This document shows positions 11,208 to 19,526 of a stretch of 64,000 bases of DNA, piece by piece. Position 1 is the stretch's first letter, and the number at the start of each line of letters is the position of its first letter. The notes under the pieces were generated by a model, which saw only the letters and a program-made list of their open reading frames with translations, searched no databases and was not told the DNA's origin. The DNA comes from Rhododendron vialii (Eukaryota; Streptophyta; Magnoliopsida; Ericales; Ericaceae): NCBI RefSeq assembly GCF_030253575.1, contig NC_080566.1, positions 26,984,001 to 27,048,000 of the forward strand, given 5' to 3'. The position numbers and the translations under genes were made by a program.

Positions 11208-14200
11208 ATAAGTAAATAATTATATTATATAGCAACGAGGCACTAAGGGAATGCCGCCAATACACAAAAAGAGGCCGAAGACAAAAAGGCCCTATACACC
11301 ACCGTGTGAATTGAAAAGTACAAACCAATCTAAAAACTGATCAAGAGATGGATTACACTAGCTATTCACCAAAAAACTTTTAAGTCTAACCAATAAATTT
11401 TCGATTCCTTCAAAACATCTCGAATTTCTCTCTCGCCAAATAATCCACATCAAGCAAAGAGGAACCATGGAACTCCGTCTGGTTTGTGCTTGGAGCCTTA
11501 TCTTTCTTTCCCAGTCGGTCCCAAGCCCGGATAAAGGAGGAGGGTTGTGCGTTAGGTAGCTGATAGTTAGCCCATAAAAAACCCGTCAGATCTTTATGAC
11601 ATGAATCCAAATATGATTACGAGTGGCCCTTGACAGAGCTCAATGGAGGAAAATGATTCATGTAGCCGACCCCAAGTGATTGGGACATAAGGCTTGGTTT
11701 GGTTTGGTTTGTAAGCAAAGAGGAACCATGGCCCAAACACGCTGTCTACTCTTCCCAACCCTGACGCCCCTCCACGTGATTAAAAGTTCCACTACATTCC
11801 TCGGCATAGCCCATAGCAACCCAAACCATGACAACACTAAGCACCAAAGCTCCAATGCCACTGCACAATGAATGAGGAGACGATCGACTGGCTCTGCATC
11901 CCTTTTGCACATACAACACCAATTAACACAACACCAATTAACATTGATTCTCCTCCTTCGAATCAAATTTTCTAGAGTAAAAATCTTTCCTCGGGCTGCA
12001 CACCACACAAAAACTCACTTTTCAAAGGCGCCCTAGTTTTCCAAATTGCTTTCCAAGGGAGAGATGTATTATGAAAACCACATAACGACTGGTAAAAGGA
12101 TTTCACCTCAAACGATCCTGATTTAGACAACTTCCATCGCATCTTGTCCCCCCATCTCCTATTCCATGAGTGTTATATACTCTAGCAAGCAAAGATAACA
12201 ACTCCTCCTTCTCCCAATCACGAATGTCCCTCCGTAACCGAATGTCCCAAACTGTAGCCCCATTACTAACTTGAAGATAATTAGAAATAGATGCCTCCCT
12301 GTCACAAGCCAAACTATAAATACTCGGAAAGGAGTCACGAAGGCTCACACCCCCATGCCACACATGATCCCAGAACTTCTCCCATCGCCAATCACCGTAT
12401 GAGTATTCTTTGCAAAGGCATCCCACCCATTCATGATACCCCTCCAAAGTGCCACACCATAGGGCAAGCTCATAGTGAGGGAAGACCACTCTCCCCATCC
12501 ACTTCCCTCAGTTAATCAGTGATATTGTAATTTGGTATCTGGGTCTGTGTGAATTGTTCTATTGCATCTCTACTTTTCGCATAACGAAGAGCCAATGAGT
12601 CTGATTCTCACCCGAACGTTTAAGTGTGCGGAGAGATGCGAGGAAGTGAAGTGGGTTTTGGGGCGCGGTGGTGGTGTTATCATGTAATGCCATCAATTGC
12701 TTTCGGTTGTTTGCCATGCATGTATGCAGATGCGCTCTTGGTTCTGTCTATACTGTTCTTTTCCCAGTGATGTTCTAATCTGTAGAACTTGTTACCTGTG
12801 ATGCTATGCAGTGTTTCAGAATGTCTTCCCTGCTTTTTATTTCTCTTCATTAATTAAAGAGATGTATGTGAGGAGATGGTTTCTAGTCATGGAAGACTAT
12901 GGTTACTCTCTTTCTCGAGAGGCTACTGAGACCCTATTGTGACAACTAGGTCATTTGGAAGTAGGGCTTGGCTCATAGTTTTGCCACACATGATACAGGA
13001 GGAGATCATTTATGAAGGTTCTTCCTTCTAATGACCAGCATATCCCTGATTATTTTCTCCCAGATGAAGCAGCATCACTCCTTATAACCCATAGAAAAGA
13101 ATGGTTGTGGCCCGACTCGCAAGTACTCCTTTGCACCCCATATAAATGAATATCAAATCAGCAGAATAGGCATTTGTTCCTGGAAAACATTCATTCAAAA
13201 TGTATATTAACGGGGCTTGGCAGTTCTATTTTTGAATTGGAATGTTTATCTTATGAACACAATACATGTACAATACTTTTCCATTTCTTAAGTTTCCAAA
13301 AATTTTCCTTTTATGTAACTTAACCCTTATTTTCATTAGTATTCTTGTTACTTCAAATAATAAATAAGCTTTTGCTAGTGGAAAATACATGCGCTAATGT
13401 GCTCTATACATTCACTCCTATATTCGCATGAGTATCTGGTTTTCCCTGCTATAAATTTGTTGGAGCGATCGATGGGAGTATGCACAATAAATGAAATCCG
13501 GGCATATTAATCTTGATTCCTTGTTAGTTTCTATAATTCTTGCTCAAATGCAATTATGTTTTTGTTTCCATGCTACTTCGTAATTTCTTGGCTCTTTATA
13601 GATTGATGCAGCTTACGGTCTTATGCATGAGCTCTTTTGGACTTAAAAGTTACAAATGGGGGGTTGATTTGGTTTTTAGTATGAACTATAAACATTATGT
13701 TGAAACTTCATAACTCCCAGCAAGCAATTAGCTTTAGTTGTGTCGTCTTCCTTGGAAGAACAGCTGGTTCAAGTTCCAATTCTGGCTTGTTTTTTGTTTT
13801 GTTTGATACCTACAAAAGATTAACAATAACAAGCTATATTTACTGCTCGCACCTAAACTCTTGGATGACGAACTTGTCTTTCATAAGTTATATGCTCTTC
13901 TTAATTTGACAGGAAAAGAATGAAACTATCCAGACGCAACTTGATGCAGTGCTATATTCAAACAGGCAGAAGTCGCAGAAGATGAATGACAAATCAAACC
14001 CTGGTGCTATGTTGGCTACTGGTGTGCAGGAATCTCCAGGTTTGTTTGTGTTTTCTCTGTTTTAGATGGATTTGTTGTTTTAGATGGATTTGTAGTTTTG
14101 CTAACTAGGATGAGTAAAGTTGACACTTTCAGGCTAGCAGATAAATTCAATGTGATTTTGCATGTATTTTCTTAAAAATGTCTTCCCTAGAAAGTGGATG

Positions 14201-16193
14201 CGACGTGATATGAGAACTTGTAATGTGTTTTATGTAATTTGAGTTCAATAAAGAATGAAAATAGGATGGATCTTATGTCGGACATAAGGAATTCTCTAAA
14301 CTAATTGTGAATTGATTGTTGTTTTGTTATGCCAAAAATATTAATGAAATGAAACAGTTACTACTACCGAAAAGATACCAGCAAACATTCTGAGTATCGT
14401 CGTTAGGGATTAAAAGGTGCGCGAGGTTCGATTTCTTTTTAGTTCAATTTGGGAAAAATAGTTTTTGATTTCTAAAATATTAAAGCTTGAATTAAAAATA
14501 ATTAAATAAACCAAACCAAACCGAACCTTGTGTCCCAATCAATTAGGGTCGGCTACATGAATCCATTTTTGCATTGAGCTCTGTCTTCACTTAGGTTTAG
14601 TAAGCCAAATCCTTCGATATCATGGCATCCAAAGTTAGTTTAGGTCTTCCTTTTCTCGTAGTTCTTCTATCCATTCCTATCATGTCACTCTTCTTGACTA
14701 CTGTGTCTGCAGGTCTACGGTAAATATATCCAAACCACCTTAATATATTTTCTCTCAACTTATCGTGTATAGGTACAACTCCTACCATCTCAAGAATAGT
14801 TTCATTTCTAATTTTATCTCTCCTAGTAAGTCTTACTGCACATCCACCTCACATTTAATTTTTTAAAAATGTGAGAGGAAATTGATTTAGGAGAAAGTAG
14901 AAAGTCTAGGGTTTTGAATCCACCCGACCCCTCGTAATGGAATATATGCAATGTTAACAATTTGAAACAAATTGGACACCGTAGGATTTGCATGCCCACA
15001 AGATATCTCCTAACAATAATCGTGAATCACCGAATGGCATGTGATATCGTTGCCTAGCACGAATTGTCTTACTAGTACGATCCATCTCTAAGGCACGGAT
15101 CGTCTAATAGCACGGAGCGTTTTACAAAGTATATTAAACTTTCTGGAATTAAATTTATTTGAAGGTTAGTATGGCATATTAATTAGAGATTGTGACTTGC
15201 TGCGATGGTAAGTGCTATCCTGGCCCCAGTGTTATGGCATGGGTTCGAGTCATGCAAATCCACCTCTTCACAATTGTGGCAAGGCTGCCTGACTCCTAAG
15301 TCTGCTTGACCCAGTTGTTAGTGGGGGAGCCTCATGCACTAGATACGACATGACATACTAATGTCATGCGTAGTGTGTTTTGAATTTTTTATTTTTTATC
15401 TTGACGAACAAGATCATCCCATTTATATTAAAACGAAAAGAGTACAACTACAACGACAGAAAATAAATGTATTATCTACACCTTTTATATTTTATCTGTC
15501 TTAAAAGACCTTTCACCTGTTTCAGTCTTGCCTTGGAATTCCTCTGCAAAGCTTTAGTTTGTCATAAGGTTCCTCCTTGTGCTTGTCAGTGGATTTTAGT
15601 GTTTGCTAAAATGCCCTTGCTGGAGAATGATTTTATTTTGAGAGTGAAGGGATTGATTTGGCTTGCACATTGGGAGTTTTGTATGAAGCCTTTTCTTAAG
15701 GAATCTTTTACCTTGACCTGCATGGACACCACACAAGTGAAGAGAGTAAACTACATGAAGTGCTAGTCTATGTCCACCCCGTTTCCTGTTTCTGTTTGCA
15801 CGTTTAATAGTTTGTCTGCACCTTTCATTATTGTCTCCCATTAAGCAAGGATTTGGCGCACTCTATCTGTTTCCAGTCCTACAGATTCAGCCAAATCTTT
15901 TACATGCATCAAACTCTTAAGCACTTGATCCTGCTAAAATTTCGTTGTTTCAACCTTTTGCGAACAACTCTAATGAAGTATGTTATTATGTCATTGACTG
16001 CAGACAAGTTGGCTGCTCAAAATAAGGCCTCAAGTAAAGTCGCCAAGCGTGTTGTACCGGCATATCGCAGGTTATTTAGTATTTCACAAGTTATTTCAGT
16101 TTCACCATACCTTGTCATTTTGGTACTAACATAATAACTTTTGGCAGGGCAAAAGTGAGAGGAGTTCTTTTGCAGGATACTGACGATACCTAG
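4835..16193 (+). CDS. unidentified multi-exon gene, 3' exons (coiled-coil-like, basic C-terminus)
   Basis: Five exon-like segments join in phase: 4835-4881, about 9805-9843, 13913-14039, 16004-16070 and 16148-16193 (stop TAG at 16191-16193). Each has an AG acceptor. The donors are GTACCC, GTCCTA (weak), GTTTGT and GTTATT. The joined peptide is hydrophilic and probably helical (segments LTKVISAEQDKYAILEGKLE, then EKNETIQTQLDAVLYSNRQK). It is followed by a lysine/arginine-rich end, KVAKRVVPAYRRAKVRG, and an acidic tail. I do not recognise the family. The phases of the last three exons fit exactly, which argues for a real gene; the second exon's donor is the weakest point. Upstream exons probably lie at 2231 and 4625 and beyond the left edge. 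One intron holds a full-length copia element and the next holds an L1 insertion. Confidence 0.5.
5134..5432 (-). repeat. 3' LTR of copia copy 1
   Basis: This 299-bp repeat starts TGATAG and ends TTCACA. It contains a short tandem array of GATTACGATAT / GATTACCCTAT units (about 5255-5360), and carries one more 11-bp unit than the partner LTR. On the minus strand TATTTAAA (near 5212) is a possible promoter TATA box. Confidence 0.93.
5446..9180 (-). CDS. copia polyprotein, copy 1 (gag remnant-protease-integrase-RT-RNase H), 1244 aa
   Basis: One uninterrupted frame. Residues 1-45 are the tail of gag. A CCHC zinc knuckle (C88, C91, H96, C101) follows, then the protease motif FDSG with aspartate 197, the GAG-pre-integrase region (LWHSRLGH), the integrase core near residues 395-495 (HTDLWG, then GRAERKH), reverse transcriptase with YVDD near 928, and RNase H near 1090 (ADADWAGD) through CDNKSA. 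The pol half looks intact. Just upstream the gag frame continues a little (EELRLVQFL) and then breaks at a junction near 9215. Most of the N-terminal gag is gone, so the copy is unlikely to form particles alone. Relative to copy 2 it has Y for H in the C-terminal DCHFIR motif. Confidence 0.93.
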   Translation of the reverse strand: MALRPQFEPLRGAILHRSPLPSVDGAVHELIAEETRFKVANLAPPSQSVFAAPFAPSGQYPTHHSPTPASHPVQFAAKPRPQIPEDECNYCHQKGHWKHQCPNRPKPKGRNVTQSTGPHAPHQSRAPQQHSRPPAALAAPASSSAPPEFDYEQFQQFQAYMEAIRGGSPQASAMTTTHSGLRGSPTSGIQPTTWIFDSGSSHHMTPDMSLLSNCVPPAFPISIATANGSPMHVASIGSILSSTAPSLSIPNVFYVPQLSLSLLSISQLSDSGFDVVFSSSGCVVQDRDSKKQIGAGRRVGDLYLLEHLHLPIKPSSTAASSFCLDHKSSPFYLWHSRLGHLSSERLKLLVKSGHLGHISVSNISECSGCKFAKMSALPFNKSTSISTSPFQLVHTDLWGPSPVATKGGFVYYVSFVDDFSRYTWVYLMTHKSEFFTIYKNFHAMVQNQFSTSVKILRSDLGGEYSLSEFHKFLDSLGTIHQSSCTDTPAQNGRAERKHRHLLNTARSLLLSSSVPSCYWGEAVLTAAYLLNRMPTPLLSGSSPYERLYGQVPNYSLLRVFGSTCFVLLPKKDRTKLSTRCVLGVFLGYGINQKGYRCYDPVTKKLYVSRHVVFLERLPYFTLPPRTAPVAKEDLIHIDPFPMDLDVPPEEYTSTLQVSDISTAPSASPRRAPITQVYTRRPTSTAAPQSASVDPDPPARRYPVRDNRQPPVKYGFTNTCFSSSYQSFLSRIHTYFEPRSYKEACNDPNWMDAMQAELTALAHNQTWELVSLPDGKNLIGCKWVYKVKTHSDGSLERYKARLVAKGFSQEYGIDYEETFAPVAKMTTVRTLISVAAVHQWPLSQLDVKNAFLNGNLSKEVYMRPPPGFSHPSGMVCRLRRALYGLKQSPRAWYSRFQDVVLQIGFTPSMHDSALFLRHTSHGLVLLLLYVDDMIITGSDSTAIAEVKSHLFREFEMKDLGPLRYFLGIEVASSPQGYLLGQSKYITDILHRARLTDTKTVDTPLELHAKFSASDGVPLEDPTEYRELVGCLVYLTVTRPDISYAVHIVSKFVSAPRTTHWAALLRILRYLRGTLHQCLLISSTSSLTLHAYADADWAGDVNDRKSTSGLCVFLGDSLISWKSKKQSVVARSTAEAEYRAMAHATSEIVWLRWLISDMGVSVTTPTPLYCDNKSAIQLAHNSVFHERTKHIEIDCYFIRQHLQSGTIALPFVSSTLQLADFFTKTHTAARFRFLLDKLSMLSALAP
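9482..9493 (-). other. primer binding site of copia copy 1
   Basis: Read on the minus strand this is TGGTATCAGAGC, directly adjoining the 5' LTR. It is the standard initiator tRNA-Met site of plant copia elements, and the same 12 bases serve the TRIM at 2739. Confidence 0.9.
9494..9781 (-). repeat. 5' LTR of copia copy 1
   Basis: This 288-bp LTR matches its partner apart from the loss of one 11-bp unit in the internal GATTAC array. It ends 18 bp before the splice acceptor of a host exon. Confidence 0.93.
9844..10729. other. intronic or anonymous DNA
   Basis: I see no exon here. It probably belongs to the intron before 13913 and leads into the L1 insertion. Only A-rich stretches stand out. 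Confidence 0.4.
10794..11171. mobile_element. foldback MITE, group A, inside a TA microsatellite
   Basis: About 378 bp, almost fully self-complementary: the left arm CGGGGCGGTTCCGGGGACAC returns as its reverse complement at the right end. Long (TA)n arrays lie directly on both sides (10745-10793 and 11172-11206). A relative with the same arm order lies at 41301-41678, also between TA-type arrays. No protein is encoded. Confidence 0.85.
11471..11712 (+). mobile_element. RTE-type LINE/SINE copy nested in the L1
   Basis: The 242-bp insert is bounded by the 19-bp direct repeat AAGCAAAGAGGAACCATGG at 11452-11470 and 11713-11731. It contains the block around 'gtcccaagcccggataaagg', ends with 'catgtagccgaccccaagtg', and finishes in a GGTTT repeat, as seen at 3' ends of plant RTE LINEs and the SINEs that share their tail. 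It lies opposite to the L1. Confidence 0.82.
12526..13912. other. intron of the unidentified gene; no exon recognised
   Basis: The stretch between the L1 target duplication and the exon at 13913 has no open frame that I can assign. I see no clear repeat boundary. Confidence 0.4.
14515..14880 (-). mobile_element. 5'-truncated RTE-type LINE, 3' end with ORF remnant
   Basis: On the minus strand the frame at 14597-14788 reads KLRENILRWFGYIYRRPADT and then GRPKLTLDAM. This is the conserved end of the plant RTE reverse-transcriptase ORF (LRWFGHV..RRP...GRPK). The 3' end at low coordinates carries the same 'agccgaccc' tail block and GGTTT repeats as the copies at 11640 and 21990. The 5' boundary is approximate. 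It lies in an intron of the unidentified gene. Confidence 0.78.
15185..15365 (+). mobile_element. tRNA-derived SINE
   Basis: A pol III A-box-like block (about 15195-15214) and a B box GGGTTCGAGTC (15241-15251) are spaced as in a tRNA head. A body with 'gcctcatgcac' follows. Ends are approximate and no clear target duplication was found. Confidence 0.55.
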
Positions 16194-19100
16194 GATAACT
16201 AGAATGTATTTGGCACCGTCTTTACACTCGCATGAAAGATATGTAGCGTGAAATGTACAGGCAAAGGACTGTTGTGAGTTTGGTTTGTAACTCACCCGTC
16301 AGACACTACGACGACAGGTAATTGTAATTGTAGGCATACACAAGATGTAGGTCTTGTTTTGTTACCCTTGAAAGAAAAATGTATCAGTATAGAGTGATGA
16401 GATTTGTGGCCATCTATTATTTTAATTGATAACCTGGAGACCCCAAGATCCTATTTTACCCTTCCCAAGTGTTGCACAAATGTATTATTCCAGACGAGTC
16501 CATTTTATTGTTTGGGAGCCCTTATTTTGCATTGTGAGGTTTTTCATTTTTCGTTTTTGGGGAGCAAATTCTAGATTGAATTTTGTCAAAATGCATTCTT
16601 AAAAACTAATTGGAGAATATGGGATACAAAATCACCACTGGACGAGCTTTTTGGATTCAAATTACATTTCCACTCACAAAACATGACAAAATGGATTTTG
16701 AAAATGAACTTGAGAATGCGGAACCCACAATTATCTGTGGAGGATCCTTTTGGATTTTGATTATACTTTCATTTCCAAAATCCTTTGGCAAAATCTATTC
16801 TTCACATATGATCCAAATACTTTTGCAGATTCTCTATACAATCCAAAATCTTTGATCTGCAATACACAATCTAGATTTTAAATAATTATTGGCTCCCAAA
16901 CATCCCTCACTATCTTATCGGGCCGTTTGGATTTAAAAGTTTTTGATAGATGTGCGAGCAAATCGAAAAAGTAAATGAGAAAAAAGTAAACAATGCTATA
17001 AAATTTATTTCCTTTCCTTTTATCTACAGAATTCTCGACTCATTAGCAAACTTGTTTTTGACTTCATTACTCTATTAATTGAATCTTGCACTTGAAAAGT
17101 TTTATTCTCAAAACGTTAACTCAGAGTTTGCCAAATATGCTTTCGTAGAACACCTTTGTTCTTAGTTTTCAAACACGAAGTTGGTACAAACATAAAGTAG
17201 GTTAGGATCAAAGAGAGTGAATACAAGACACAGGATATATTAGGGAAACACTGACTTGATTACTAGCTTGAACTAACTTGGTTTTTACAACGGGGAGAGA
17301 CCTTCTTTTATAGGCATAAGGAGGGAAATACAGACACTGATATTTACATCATTAACAGTACCACATATAATTGGTACACTGAAATAATACAAACCAATTA
17401 TCTGCCACACTAATTACTACATAGACTTTTCCCATCCAACTTTACCCTACTAAACAAAACATATTGCTCTCCATTAGTTAAGTGGCAATTGTGTTTGAAA
17501 AGCACACGTTTATACAAAGCATATCAAATACACCTTTAAAACAACGCACGATTTTGTCAGCCTTGAGAAAATTTTCATTCAGTTCATTAACTGTTGATTC
17601 GATGGAATTTTTGTGTGGCAAAAGTTGAACTTTATAGATAGCTAAAAGAGTTCTTACAGGAGATACAAATACAGCCCCATCACTAATAACAACAAAAGAA
17701 ATTACATCAAGCATAAAATAAGCAACTTAAAGACAAAAAAAGAAAAAGAAAAAATAACCTAAGAAGCTAGTCATGTCAAAAAAAAAAAAAGCATTCATTA
17801 TGGAATCATCTGTACGTAGTCAAATGGATAGGTAAAATTTAGTGGATCTTGAAGAAGTTGCAAATCTCGCTAAAACACAGGCTTGACGAAAATTGGAGCA
17901 CTAGTTTGGAGAAATCCTCCATAGGTGGATTACGGAGTCCAAAGACGTCATAGTCATGACATGACCATAGACGAAGTTAATTAGCTCTGACGAATAGTCA
18001 ATCCTACCAAGTTATCTAGCGGGAGGGGAGTATTAGTTATGAAATTCTCCCTCTGGATGAGAGTTTTCTAACCTCCTCTTGTGGGGTGTTTTGATCACGC
18101 GATGAGGTTGAGATAAACCTCTCGACGGCTATAGGAGGTTTCTTATAAGGGTCTAGGTTTCTAGTAAGATCTCAGAAGAAATTGTCATTGGTCATGATCT
18201 CGACATAGTAATATCTCACTTCGAGGTTTCAGATACGTGTTAAACTCGGACCTCGTGTTGGTTAGGGATGGCATAGCAATATCTATCTCATTCCGAGATT
18301 TTCAAATTGGGTTGCATGAGTTGTCGGTTGAAATCATTCGTACGTAGAGCACTCGGGGGACAATCTTTAGCGAGAGATAAGATCACGCCTACGGGTGGAT
18401 TCATGTCTTTTCTGACCCGTTCGGCATTTTTCCTTTGCGCGTAGGAATGCTAAGTTTGTAAGTCCATCACCTAGATAATCACTTTAATTAAGTTTCCTAG
18501 TAATATGGGTCTAATGTTTCACCGGTTGAGGCTCATATTTAGGCCATATATATATGGTATTGATCTAGATTATTATTAACGAAATACTGCAAAAAAAAAA
18601 ACATAAGAACAAAGATATGGCGAAGAGGAGACAGGAAATGTTAAAATATACATCCTTATTTAGGTGTGTATGAAAATCTCAAATTTGGATAAAAAATTGA
18701 CGGTTTAGTGTGAGTTTATTGATGTGCTTATGCACTTAGGCATTTTTTTTTTATCTGTCTTTTGTGCTTGCTTTCTTGGGTCTCCGAGATCCTTTCACTG
18801 ACTTCCCCACGCAACTCTTCTGAATTTTGAATAGTATTGAAGATCTTCTGTTTTCGATTATCTAATTTGTTCACTGACTTATTATATTTTAGTATGCTTA
18901 TGAGCAATATATATTTATTTATTTATATACGATAGCTACCATTTAACTTGCTTCTCTTTGGGATGAGAAATGGCCTACTTAATTCAGTGGTTAGAGTATT
19001 GCTATGCACCCCCGGCCAAAATGTTACAATTCATAGAAAAAATGATATGTTATGAAACATATTGCTGAAAAGTTACAATTTTAATACAAAAGTTACGAAA

Positions 19101-19526
19101 TGCAGTCCTAGTGAAAATGTTACGAATCCAATTGCTGAAAAATTACGAGTGTTAGAACAAAAGTTACGAAACACACCAAAATATTCCAAATGAATTATAC
19201 AATAGGTGCATATGGTACACACTTTTAAATGGGGTGTATTGCAGTTTGCAGACTTTCCTGTAACTGAAACATGGAAACCAAAAATCAAGGAGAAAGATAA
19301 GGAGAAAAAGCCATTGGAAAAGAAAGTGTTCATGACTTCATGCAGTATCCAAGGAAGGAAATCTAAACCGTTATCAACTTTATTTGTCCAAAGTAGTTAT
19401 ACGTTTGCAATCAACTCTTATATACATATCGCGGTACCCACAACCAGTGTTTCCACACAAGGAAAGAGAGACGAAAGCAAAGAGAAGCTGTTAAAAAAAC
19501 AAAACAGATCAAAAAAAAGAAGGGAA
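16194..19526. other. intergenic region between the unidentified gene and the GDSL gene
   Basis: I see no supported gene. About 17210-17480 reads like a worn LTR fragment. A minus-strand open frame at 17478-17714 has no recognisable motif. About 19062-19190 holds two degenerate copies of a roughly 67-bp unit (ATTGCTGAAAA...AAAAGTTACGAAA). Confidence 0.5.

Larger units (their letters stand above)
10749..12506 (-). mobile_element. 5'-truncated L1-type LINE with nested insertions
   Basis: A perfect 19-bp direct repeat, CTCAGTTAATCAGTGATAT, at 10730-10748 and 12507-12525 brackets the whole block. The minus strand holds decayed reverse-transcriptase C-terminal protein. At 12103-12498 it reads CGTLEGYHEWVGCLC and WEKFWDHVWHGG. 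At 11658-12008 it reads FTLENLIRRRRINVN, a paired WCCMCKRD and HCAVALELWCLVLSWFG, the zf-RVT zinc-binding region found at the end of plant L1 ORF2. Frames are broken. The low-coordinate end is TA-rich and hosts a foldback element; an RTE copy interrupts the coding part. Confidence 0.85.

Noticed and set aside
17478-17714. 78-codon minus-strand frame
   Set aside because: No recognisable motif and it lies beside an LTR-like fragment. Insufficient support for a gene.
19206-19526. Upstream in-frame extension of the GDSL gene
   Set aside because: It would add over 100 residues, basic and unlike family members, before the signal-like segment. More likely leader sequence.
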